From contig NC_017059.1 in the NCBI RefSeq assembly GCF_000284415.1, forward strand, positions 2,383,333 to 2,404,060: a DNA stretch of 20,728 nt, written 5' to 3'. A program made the position numbers and the translations under genes. This stretch comes from Pararhodospirillum photometricum DSM 122. Lineage in GTDB: Bacteria; Pseudomonadota; Alphaproteobacteria; Rhodospirillales; Rhodospirillaceae. Shown piece by piece: positions 1 to 7,965 of the stretch; the stretch's first letter is position 1, and every line of letters starts with the position of its first letter. The notes beneath the pieces were generated by a model. That model was not told the origin of the DNA and did no database searches. It worked only from the letters and a program-made list of their open reading frames with translations.

Positions 1-1
1 T

Positions 2-300
2 CGTCGCGTTCTTGGTCCTGAGCATCCGGACACCTTGAGAAGCCAGAACAATCTGGCGTCAACCCTTTGGGCGCAGGGCGACCATGCCGGGGCGCGGGCG
101 TTGCAGGAGGAGGTTCTTTCTGTTCGTCGTCGCGTTCTTGGTCCTGAGCATCCGGACACCTTGACCAGCCAGAACAATCTGGCGTCAACCCTGAAAGCCC
201 AGGGCGACCATGCCGGGGCGCGGGCGTTGCAGGAGGAGGTTCTTTCTGTTCGTCGTCGCGTTCTTGGTCCTGAGCATCCGGACACCTTGAATAGCCAGGG
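2..300 (+). repeat. 126-bp tandem repeat inside the TPR gene
   Basis: Units begin at 2, 128 and 254, each with CGTCGCGTTCTTGGTCCTGA. The first two are nearly identical at nucleotide level, differing at a few bases around the AGCCAG and CAGGGCGACC segments. The third keeps the first ~35 nt and then diverges. Near-identity at DNA level, beyond what protein function needs, points to recent duplication or gene conversion. Copy number may therefore vary between strains and may be misassembled upstream. Confidence 0.85.
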
Positions 301-448
301 TATTCTGGCGCTCATCGTGGCCCAGATGAAAGAGCTTGACCTTGCCCGCGCTATGCTGGCCGAAGCGGTTTCGGGGTTGCGCAAAGTTCTTGGCCCTCAG
401 CATCCTAAGACTCAAGCCGCCGAGGCGGTTCTAGCGCGTCTTCAATGA
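2..448 (+). CDS. TPR-repeat protein, C-terminal part (5' end outside window)
   Basis: The frame is open from the left edge of the window to a TGA at 446-448, giving 148 visible residues. No start is visible. The protein consists of 42-residue tetratricopeptide units of the kinesin-light-chain/TPR_12 type, with the recurring motifs RRVLGPEHPDTL, SQNNLAS and QGDHAGARALQEEVLSV. Two units are almost identical; a third diverges and is followed by a short cap ending in LARLQ. TPR arrays of this kind form helical scaffolds for protein-protein contacts. In bacteria they are often fused to an N-terminal effector or NTPase domain, which would lie to the left and cannot be seen. The gene converges on the TIR-SLOG gene and the two 3' ends overlap by 18 bp. 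Family is certain; cellular role is unknown. Confidence 0.85.
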   Translation, partial: RRVLGPEHPDTLRSQNNLASTLWAQGDHAGARALQEEVLSVRRRVLGPEHPDTLTSQNNLASTLKAQGDHAGARALQEEVLSVRRRVLGPEHPDTLNSQGILALIVAQMKELDLARAMLAEAVSGLRKVLGPQHPKTQAAEAVLARLQ

Positions 449-2521
449 GGAAGCCCAGCGGCCCAAACCTTGGCTGACCAGGGTGGCGAGGTGGCTGGGG
501 CGGGGGTGCGGGCCAGGAGGGCTTGATCGTCGGGGGACAGGCCGTTGGGGACGTGGGGGGGTGAGGCGGGCTTGGTCTGCGAGGGCGGCCAAGCTTGCGT
601 CCAGCCTGGGGTTGCGTGGGGCCGTCTGGGGGAGGGCGTCCACCGGGAGGCCCAGAGTGCGGGCGATTTCGGCGGTAGCGCCGCCGAAGCCTGCCGCCAG
701 ATAGAGGGGCTGGCCGGCCTTCAGGCTGAGAATCGCCTCTTCCACTAAGCCAGGAGCTCGGCCGGTAAAGCCCTGGCAGCGCCCGCCGATCATCAAGCGG
801 GCACAGGTCAGGGTGGTCAAGGTGGTGCGCAGTGCCGACAGGCTTTCGGCGATACTCTGGGGATCGGAGACGGGCTGGGGCGCCTCGTCGCGCTCGCTCC
901 AAAACGGGATCTCCTCGCCGGTTCGGTTGAGGCAGATCAGCCGGCCAAAGCTGCCCAACTGGGCGTCGGTCGCTTCCAAGACGCTCAAGGGGGTGGCGCG
1001 GTGTACCGACCATGCCAGCACCACCAGCAAGGGGAGGTCGGACGCCGGGGTGTTTTGGCCGCTGCCGCTGTGCCCATAGCGGCGCACTTCCTCCAACAGC
1101 AGTGGGGTTAAGCCTTCGGGCTCCAGGTGGCCCCCCCAGGCCAATGTGCCGCCGTCGAGAAGCACCAAGCGGGCCATCTCGGCCAGGGCGAGCCGGAGGT
1201 GTCGCCGATCCAGGCCCCGCCGGCCCAGGTCCGGCACCTGATCCGAGGCGGACAGGCCCAGGCGCTTGCCCTCCAGGGGCAGGCGGTCCAGGGAGGAGGG
1301 GCGGGCGGCCAGGGTGCGTGGGGTCAGGATGGTGAGGGTAAGAGGGGGCTTGGCCAGGCCCGCCACCGCTTCCAGCGCCTCGGTCTCGCGTTGGGTCAAC
1401 GGCGGATCGGGGTGCAAGATCACCCTCTGGCCTCGGGACGAGGGATGCTTGTTCAGCCAGTGGGTGAGGGTCAAAGGTTCGGGAGCGTGGGGAGCCCACC
1501 AGTCCACTCCAGCCTCGGGTCCGGCCAACGCCGCTTGGTGGTGCCACAGGGCCCGCTTGAGGCACTCGTCCACCAGGACGCCGAGGGCGCGGCGCACCGG
1601 GGCTTCGTCCCAACGGGGACCCGTTTTGGTGGCCCGCAGGCGCGGGGCGTGGTCGAGCAAAAACGAGCCCCGGCTTTCGCTCCGCTCCAAGGCATCGAGC
1701 ACTACCACCGGCATGCCCAGGGTTTTTGCCGTCGCCACCTCCTGCTGGCACCACAGGCGTTCGGCATAATGGTCGGTGCGCAACACCAGGAGGGCGCTGG
1801 TCGCCGCGTGCCTCTCCAACACCTGCGCCCAGTCGTCGCCCGGCTGCAACACGTTGGCATCGAAGAACAGCCCCAGGCGGGTATTGCCGATGATCCGCCG
1901 CACCCCAGCGACAAACGCCGCCAAGCTCTCACGTTCCCCCGGGGCCGCGTGTTTGGTGTGGCTAAGAAAAATCTGGATGCGCCCTGGCGCTTGCGCGTTC
2001 CAGGTCAGGGCCTGCGCCAAGGATTGGGATAGGTCGCGGCACAGGGTATCGGCCCTGTCCTCTTTCGGCGCCAGTGGATCGGGGCTGGCGAGAAGTTGGG
2101 TGGCGCCAAACCAGCCGCGCAAGGGCTCCCGCGCCAGCGGATCGCCTTCCAGCGCCACGGCCCGCAGAATGACCCGATTGGGGTCGTGGTGCGCCCGGGT
2201 TATGAGGGCTTGGAGAACATCGCGCCACGGCCCCGGCTGGGCGACGGCCCGAGCCAGGCCCGGCCCCAGGAAGCACAACACTGCCCCATACGCCGCCGGG
2301 GGGAGCGGTCCCGCGTCGCCGGGCAGGACCAGGGGACGCGGTGCGCTGTCGGCCTCGTTTCCCCAGCCTTCCGAGCGAAAGCAAACCTCAATCGCGCCGC
2401 CGATCAGCCCGGAGAACAGGTCGCCATGGTAGTGGTCCACCAAGGCTTCGGCCAGCGGCCGCGCCTGCCGGTCGTCTCGGGGGTGCCAGAGGGCATAGAG
2501 TTCCAGGACCGGTGGCAGCAT
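431..2521 (-). CDS. TIR-SLOG fusion protein, probable NAD-based antiphage effector
   Basis: The 696-residue protein starts at the ATG at 2521, chosen because GGAG lies 7 nt upstream and because the family-like sequence begins there (LELYALWHP). A longer in-frame start at 2674 would add 51 low-complexity residues read from a palindromic region. Residues ~1-170 form an N-terminal domain (WHPRDD, SGLIGGAIEV). Residues ~182-300 are a TIR domain: IQIFLSHT is strand A, and LWCQQE contains the position of the catalytic glutamate of NAD-cleaving TIRs, E261. Residues ~419-629 resemble a SLOG Rossmann-like domain (RLGLSASDQVPDL, LAWGGHLEPEG, MIGGR, FTGRAPGLVEEAI, YLAAGFGG). In Thoeris, a TIR protein makes a cyclic ADP-ribose signal that a separate SLOG-containing effector binds; here both domains sit in one chain. 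No signal peptide or membrane segment is seen. The gene is next to the CRISPR array and is read in the same direction. Domain calls come from motifs, without a profile search. Confidence 0.75.
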   Translation of the reverse strand: MLPPVLELYALWHPRDDRQARPLAEALVDHYHGDLFSGLIGGAIEVCFRSEGWGNEADSAPRPLVLPGDAGPLPPAAYGAVLCFLGPGLARAVAQPGPWRDVLQALITRAHHDPNRVILRAVALEGDPLAREPLRGWFGATQLLASPDPLAPKEDRADTLCRDLSQSLAQALTWNAQAPGRIQIFLSHTKHAAPGERESLAAFVAGVRRIIGNTRLGLFFDANVLQPGDDWAQVLERHAATSALLVLRTDHYAERLWCQQEVATAKTLGMPVVVLDALERSESRGSFLLDHAPRLRATKTGPRWDEAPVRRALGVLVDECLKRALWHHQAALAGPEAGVDWWAPHAPEPLTLTHWLNKHPSSRGQRVILHPDPPLTQRETEALEAVAGLAKPPLTLTILTPRTLAARPSSLDRLPLEGKRLGLSASDQVPDLGRRGLDRRHLRLALAEMARLVLLDGGTLAWGGHLEPEGLTPLLLEEVRRYGHSGSGQNTPASDLPLLVVLAWSVHRATPLSVLEATDAQLGSFGRLICLNRTGEEIPFWSERDEAPQPVSDPQSIAESLSALRTTLTTLTCARLMIGGRCQGFTGRAPGLVEEAILSLKAGQPLYLAAGFGGATAEIARTLGLPVDALPQTAPRNPRLDASLAALADQARLTPPRPQRPVPRRSSPPGPHPRPSHLATLVSQGLGRWASSLKTR

Positions 2522-2554
2522 GACGGGGCTCCGGGGAAGGGTTCTCCCTGAGAG

Positions 2555-2581
2555 AGTATTGCTTGGTGGAGACGCTATCAA
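2555..2581 (-). promoter_or_regulatory. Possible promoter of the TIR-SLOG gene
   Basis: On the minus strand TTGATA (2576-2581) lies 15 nt before AATACT (2555-2560), upstream of the start at 2521. The -35 matches the sigma-70 consensus at 5 of 6 bases and the -10 at 4 of 6, but the spacing is short. Tentative. Confidence 0.3.
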
Positions 2582-2609
2582 GGGGTTTTGGGCGATGCGC
2601 TTGGCGGAT

Positions 2610-2635
2610 ATCGGGCTGGCGCCCGATTTTTTTTT
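2610..2635 (+). terminator. Hairpin with nine-T tail on the plus strand
   Basis: A perfect 7-bp stem ATCGGGC / GCCCGAT with loop TGGC is followed by an uninterrupted run of nine T, the textbook form of an intrinsic terminator reading rightwards. No plus-strand gene is visible upstream, only the antisense side of the TIR-SLOG gene. It may end antisense transcription or shield the array. Confidence 0.5.
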
Positions 2636-2637
2636 GG

Positions 2638-2708
2638 GGCGATGCCCCCCCAAACCCTCTTTTTCTTTTATCAATCAACAAGAAAAAGGGAGGTCTAGAG
2701 GCATCGCC
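2638..2708. repeat. Nested inverted repeats between the TIR-SLOG gene and the array
   Basis: The outer arms GGCGATGCC (2638-2646) and GGCATCGCC (2700-2708) are exact reverse complements. Inside them a second pair (CCCTCTTTTTCTT versus AAGAAAAAGGG) flanks an AT-rich centre. The whole could fold into one long imperfect hairpin, or be the remnant of a small palindromic insertion. The right outer arm also takes part in a competing 8-bp hairpin at 2695-2713. Confidence 0.5.
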
Positions 2709-2713
2709 TCTAG
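2681..2713 (-). terminator. Candidate terminator of the CRISPR precursor transcript
   Basis: Read on the minus strand, just past the last repeat, CTAGAGGC-GAT-GCCTCTAG forms a perfect 8-bp stem (2695-2713). It is followed after a short C-rich stretch by TTTTT (2681-2690 region). Position and orientation suit the end of the array transcript. The T-run is short and offset, so confidence is limited. Confidence 0.4.
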
Positions 2714-2737
2714 GCGGGGTCCGGGGCGCCTATGGGG

Positions 2738-3559
2738 TGGTTCATCCCCGCGCAGGCGGGGAACACCTGGGCGGCGGTGCCCAGTATATGTTGCAAGACG
2801 GTTCATCCCCGCGCAGGCGGGGAACACATCTGGAGCCGCTTAAAACTCGGTTCCCGCGCCGGTTCATCCCCGCGCAGGCGGGGAACACTCTTCCGGCCGA
2901 GTAAAGTGCCCGTCCATCGCCGGTTCATCCCCGCGCAGGCGGGGAACACTGGCCCAAAAAGCGAGCGGGCGAGAGTGATATTCGGTTCATCCCCGCGCAG
3001 GCGGGGAACACGGCAAAAATCCCTGCTAGTGACGCCGGATGCGCGGTTCATCCCCGCGCAGGCGGGGAACACCGTCCGACCTCCAGGCGCTTGCCGACGC
3101 CTACCGGTTCATCCCCGCGCAGGCGGGGAACACCGACAAGATCGGGTCGAAAAATACGCTGATGCCGGTTCATCCCCGCGCAGGCGGGGAACACTGGGTA
3201 ATCGTAGGATCGTTATAGATATCCTCCGGTTCATCCCCGCGCAGGCGGGGAACACCTCTTGGAGAGCATTTTGGGGCACGAGGGGGGCGGTTCATCCCCG
3301 CGCAGGCGGGGAACACTGTACCGCGAGGACTTTTTCGAGCGCCCGGCCGGTTCATCCCCGCGCAGGCGGGGAACACCCCCCAACAAGGACGCGGTCGAGG
3401 CCAACCGCCGGTTCATCCCCGCGCAGGCGGGGAACACGGCCGAAACCGCGTCCCAGGACAAGGGCAGAGCGGTTCATCCCCGCGCAGGCGGGGAACACTT
3501 GCCGGGGGGTTAGCTCGACATCCCAGAAGGCGGTTCATCCCCGCGCAGGCGGGGAACAC
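2738..3559 (-). CRISPR. Type I-E CRISPR array, 14 repeats and 13 spacers
   Basis: The 29-nt repeat begins CGGTTCATCCCC on the plus strand and ends GGCGGGGAACAC; its stem is CCCCGC/GCGGGG around GCAG. Repeat starts are 2738, 2799, 2860, 2921, 2983, 3044, 3105, 3166, 3227, 3288, 3348, 3409, 3470 and 3531. Eleven spacers are 32 nt; one is 33 (2950-2982) and one 31 (3317-3347). The reverse complement (GTGTTCCCCGCC... GATGAACCG) matches the transcribed strand of the E. coli I-E repeat, so the array is read leftwards and crRNAs would carry the 5' handle AUGAACCG after Cas6e cleavage below the hairpin. The repeat farthest from the leader (2738) has its terminal base changed, as expected at the trailer end. 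The other 13 repeats look identical by eye. No spacer was seen to match elsewhere in the window. Confidence 0.98.
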
Positions 3560-3626
3560 TCTTCCTGGAAAGGATTGTAATCATAGGCTCTTTCTGATGT
3601 CAATCAGCGCACCGAATTTTGTACCC
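3560..3626 (-). promoter_or_regulatory. CRISPR leader with array promoter
   Basis: This 67-nt AT-richer segment lies between the cas2 stop and the first repeat. On the minus strand it contains TTGACA (3598-3603, perfect -35), an 18-nt spacer and TACAAT (3574-3579, 5 of 6 -10 bases). Transcription would start around 3567, a few bases before the leader-proximal repeat at 3559. This independently supports the leftward reading direction. New spacers should enter at the 3559 side. No clear IHF consensus was found. Confidence 0.75.
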
Positions 3627-4875
<1,249 letters not shown>

Positions 4876-4890
4876 TCTGGGGGGCCTCCC

Positions 4891-5598
4891 TCACGACAGC
4901 GCCGGGCGCACCAGGAGCAGGCCGCAGCCGAAGGCTTTGCCGCTGCCGATCCCGCGCTGGATGCTGGCATAAAGCCGCTCGGGATCAATGACGGTCAGGG
5001 TGCCATCAAGATCCAGGCTGGAGAACCGGAGGGGCTCTGCCCCCGAGCGGGCGAGGCGATGCGGCCGATAGCCGGTGACACGCACCAGGGGGGTGTCGTC
5101 GTGACGGGCGAGGGCAAAGCCGCACGCGGCCGCCCGCGCCTCCAGCCACGCCACCCCCTGCTCGCGCTCCAGGCGGGGGCGGGCGGTGCGGCGGTCTTCG
5201 TCGGGGGGGAGGGCGTGCAGGGCGTTCATAACCACATCGCAGCGTTGTGAGCGACGCCCCTCGCGCCGTCGGGCCACGGTCGGGTTGGCCCGCAGCGAGA
5301 AATCCAGCCGTTGTCCCGCCCGAAAGCGCACGTCAAAGGGCTTGGTGTCGATGTCGAACAGGCCATGCGGATCGCAAGGCGGCCGATGCGACAAGACCAG
5401 GAAGCGGCCGGGGTCCAGGGCCCGCCACAGGAAATCGCGCGATCGGTCCGGCGCATCGGCGAACAACGACCAGATGAGGCGATGTCCGGTGGCCGGGGCG
5501 ACCGGCTTGTCTGGTCCCTCGGGTAAAAGCAGCCCAACCAGCGCTCGCGTGGCGACCGTTTTGCGGATCGACACCCGGCTGAGGGTCCAGGGGATCAT
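4891..5598 (-). CDS. cas6e: crRNA-processing endoribonuclease Cas6e (CasE/Cse3)
   Basis: A 235-residue double-ferredoxin RAMP protein that cuts the precursor RNA at the 3' base of each repeat hairpin and stays bound as a Cascade subunit. The N-terminal GHRLIWSLF contains H39, corresponding to the conserved active-site histidine region of the family, and the C-terminal GIGSGKAFGCGLLLV is the glycine-rich loop typical of Cas6e. The start ATG at 5598 overlaps the cas5 stop in an ATGA. It should process both the CRISPR array and the repeat-like hairpins at 9762-9864, because their stems and 3' flanks are retained. Confidence 0.95.
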   Translation of the reverse strand: MIPWTLSRVSIRKTVATRALVGLLLPEGPDKPVAPATGHRLIWSLFADAPDRSRDFLWRALDPGRFLVLSHRPPCDPHGLFDIDTKPFDVRFRAGQRLDFSLRANPTVARRREGRRSQRCDVVMNALHALPPDEDRRTARPRLEREQGVAWLEARAAACGFALARHDDTPLVRVTGYRPHRLARSGAEPLRFSSLDLDGTLTVIDPERLYASIQRGIGSGKAFGCGLLLVRPALS

Positions 5599-6350
5599 GA
5601 CCGGGCCTCCTCTGTCGTTTTGGGTGTGAAGACCGCCACCGCGCGCTCGCGAAACTGTCGCCGGCCCCAGCAGAGGGGCTCGTCGCGCCGGGTTTCGATC
5701 CGCTCGGACGGTTGGTGACGTAAGGCGCGATCGGGGGCATCAAGATCGACGGCGAGACGCTGCCCCGTGGCCTTGAGCCGGGTGCGCAGGGCTTGCTCCG
5801 GTGCTTTCACGACCCGGGCCGCTAGGGCCTCGGCCGCCGTTGCTGCTTCAATCAGTTGGGGGTCGAGGGGCAGGCCGAAGGGACAACTCCGCCGTCCCAG
5901 ATAAGGCGCAAACCCCGGCCGCCGTAGAGCTTGGGCCACGGCCTCCAGCGACGGTCCCGCCGGATCGGCCGTGGGCCGGCGCCACAAGGCGACGCTGTGC
6001 AGAGCGTCTGTCCGATACTCGCGCTGCGACAAGATGGTGTTGAGGTCCGGTGCCGCCAGTTCCTCCTGGCGCGTGCGATGGACCCGGCCGCGTTTTTGCG
6101 CAGGAACCTGGGTCGTGTGGTAGTCGCTGAGGGGCTGACCCGGGGCGTCGTCGCGCACCGCAAGGCCTAGGTCGCGCCCCAGGCTTGCCAGGGCCTCCTC
6201 CTCGTCACGCGCGAGGCCCAGGGCGGCCGCCACCACTCCCAGCACCGCCGAGCGCCCCGGTCGCGGCCAGCTTGGGCGGGTTTCGCCCACCGCGATTGCA
6301 CCAAAGGCCGCCAGGGGCGCATACAAGGTGAGGGTCAAGAACAGCGTCAT
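5595..6350 (-). CDS. cas5: Cascade subunit Cas5e (CasD)
   Basis: The 251-residue protein starts MTLFLTLTLYAPLAAFGAIAVGETRPSW, the conserved Cas5 N-terminus. An upstream in-frame start at 6419 would extend into cas7 and lacks family similarity. The start at 6350 forms an ATGA overlap with the cas7 stop. SAVLGVVAAALGL and the central DYHTTQVPAQ segment fit the I-E subfamily. Cas5e caps the 5' handle of the crRNA and links Cas8e to the Cas7 backbone. The C-terminus (CWGRRQFRERAVAVF) is followed by a short acidic tail. Confidence 0.94.
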   Translation of the reverse strand: MTLFLTLTLYAPLAAFGAIAVGETRPSWPRPGRSAVLGVVAAALGLARDEEEALASLGRDLGLAVRDDAPGQPLSDYHTTQVPAQKRGRVHRTRQEELAAPDLNTILSQREYRTDALHSVALWRRPTADPAGPSLEAVAQALRRPGFAPYLGRRSCPFGLPLDPQLIEAATAAEALAARVVKAPEQALRTRLKATGQRLAVDLDAPDRALRHQPSERIETRRDEPLCWGRRQFRERAVAVFTPKTTEEARS

Positions 6351-7432
6351 CTCCGCCCCTCCTTGACAAACGCCAGCAGGGCCTCCAGCGACGTCACCGT
6401 GGCCGAGCGCTCGTCCCACACCCCGGTGGTATCAAGCACGGCATGGGCCGGGGTTTCGCCATACGCCGTATCAAAGGCGTGACGCTGCGCTTTTAGGGCT
6501 TGGATGGACTCGGACATGATAGTCTCGCCCCGCACCGGCTTGAGGAACGCTGTCGACAAGCCGCGGGGCTGGAAGTGACCGTGTTCCACCAGAACAAGGC
6601 TGGCCCGGGTGTGGTGGGCAAAGGCGTTGATCTTGCCCTTGGGCACCACCGTGGCCATGGCCCGCACCAGTGCTTGCTCGGCGGTGTCGGCCAGGCCCGT
6701 GTCTCCTTTCAGGTTGGCGCGTAGTAGGTCGCGGTTAATGCAGGCATACAGATAAAACAGGCCCGAGCCGAACTCCTGCACCCCGACATGGCCGGCCCCG
6801 GTGTCGTCGGCATCGCCCTCGGCCTTCAGGTCGTCCACGGCGGTGAAGTAATCGTCTTCCACCACCACGCGGTGGGTGGTGATGGCATGGGCCACCTGCA
6901 CGGCCGCTTCGCGGTTGTAGCGAGGATCGTCGGCCAGCATCCGGCCAAACATGGCAATGTCGGCGGCGGTGTCGGCGCGGCGCAACACGGCGTCTGCGGG
7001 GATTTTTTCCTTCTCGACCGCCTCCCCGGCCAAGGCTCGATCGGCCAGGGCTAGGGCGGCGGCGCGTTCCTCGGGACTAATAAAGGCCAGTTGCCGCAGA
7101 TGCAGGGGATTTTTGTCGTCGCCCTCCAGCTTACCGAACACATCGGCGATCGCCTTGGCCACCGCCTCGGCCCGTTCGCGCGTCATGCCCCGGTCGAGGA
7201 GGTGCGGCAAGACGACCTCGTCGCCCAAGCGTTTGGTGCGCTGGCCCAAGTGACCGTCAAGGGCTTGCTGAAATGCGTCCGAGGTCCGCCACGCCCGCTT
7301 CAACGATTGGCTCGACACACGCAAGCGGGGCACGCCGCCCATAGTGACCGTCTTGGGCCGCCCGCTGTCATCGCGGTTGAGGTTGGCAGCCGGGTAGGCG
7401 GTCAGGGCGTGAATTTGGACAAAGGTCGTCAT
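6347..7432 (-). CDS. cas7: Cascade backbone subunit Cas7e (CasC/Cse4)
   Basis: The 361-residue protein opens with the diagnostic IHALTAYPAANLNRDDSGRP and GGVPRLRVSSQSLKRAWR. Six copies of Cas7e form the helical backbone that holds the crRNA spacer and flips out every sixth base. SGLFYLYACINRDLL and AFAHHTRASLVLVE are further Cas7e hallmarks. Start and stop are both within 4-nt ATGA overlaps with cse2 and cas5, so it is the middle of a tightly coupled operon. Confidence 0.97.
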   Translation of the reverse strand: MTTFVQIHALTAYPAANLNRDDSGRPKTVTMGGVPRLRVSSQSLKRAWRTSDAFQQALDGHLGQRTKRLGDEVVLPHLLDRGMTRERAEAVAKAIADVFGKLEGDDKNPLHLRQLAFISPEERAAALALADRALAGEAVEKEKIPADAVLRRADTAADIAMFGRMLADDPRYNREAAVQVAHAITTHRVVVEDDYFTAVDDLKAEGDADDTGAGHVGVQEFGSGLFYLYACINRDLLRANLKGDTGLADTAEQALVRAMATVVPKGKINAFAHHTRASLVLVEHGHFQPRGLSTAFLKPVRGETIMSESIQALKAQRHAFDTAYGETPAHAVLDTTGVWDERSATVTSLEALLAFVKEGRR

Positions 7433-7965
7433 GGGGCTTCTCCACCAGCGGGAAAAAGAGAAAGATCGGGAGCATCAGACCTAGGGGGATCAACGTGGTA
7501 GTATTGGAAGGCCCATCTCTGACGTGTTCGGTCGTTCCACCAGTAAAGTGATGCCGCTAAATCAGAGACATTGACTTTTCCGCGTAAAAAACGCACGAGC
7601 CGACTGTGGGCCTGCAATACCTCATCGGGAGCGCTGTCAATGTCCGGCACCAACAGCAAGCGGCGCAGGCGTCCCTCCGAGAGCAAGGGGCTCCCGCCCT
7701 TGTCCTCGCCCAGGACGCGGGCCACCGGGAGGGGGGCGTCGTCGCGCACATGGGCCAGAACAGCGGCCATGACTCCGGCCCGAAGCAGAGCCCAGGATTT
7801 GTCTTGAGCGCCAAAGCAGCGCCACAAGAGCACGGTGGGGCTCTCCAGCAAGGCTTCGGTCACGCTGGTGCAACGGCGCAGACGCGCCAAGGCACCGCGA
7901 TCCCTTTGCGCCGTTGTCCACCACTCCAGAGCCAGGGCTCCGGGATCAAAAGAAACTTTTGTCAT
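7429..7965 (-). CDS. cse2: Cascade small subunit Cse2 (CasB/Cas11e)
   Basis: A 178-residue basic helical protein in the right place between cas8e and cas7, with ATGA overlaps on both sides. ALARLRRCTSVTEAL near the N-terminus and the C-terminal VNVSDLAASLYWWNDRTRQRWAFQYY are typical of Cse2, whose dimer stabilises the R-loop and contacts the non-target strand. Sequence conservation in this family is low, so the call rests partly on gene order. Confidence 0.93.
   Translation of the reverse strand: MTKVSFDPGALALEWWTTAQRDRGALARLRRCTSVTEALLESPTVLLWRCFGAQDKSWALLRAGVMAAVLAHVRDDAPLPVARVLGEDKGGSPLLSEGRLRRLLLVPDIDSAPDEVLQAHSRLVRFLRGKVNVSDLAASLYWWNDRTRQRWAFQYYHVDPPRSDAPDLSLFPAGGEAP

Noticed and set aside
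405..1754. Minus-strand 449-codon proline/arginine-rich frame inside the TIR-SLOG gene
   Set aside because: Composition is that of an out-of-frame GC-rich shadow; the overlapping frame has clear TIR and SLOG motifs.
2732..3580. Long plus-strand frame reading HPRAGGEH / SSPRRRGT repeats
   Set aside because: It is the CRISPR array translated; the peptide repeats are the 29-nt repeats in rotating frames.
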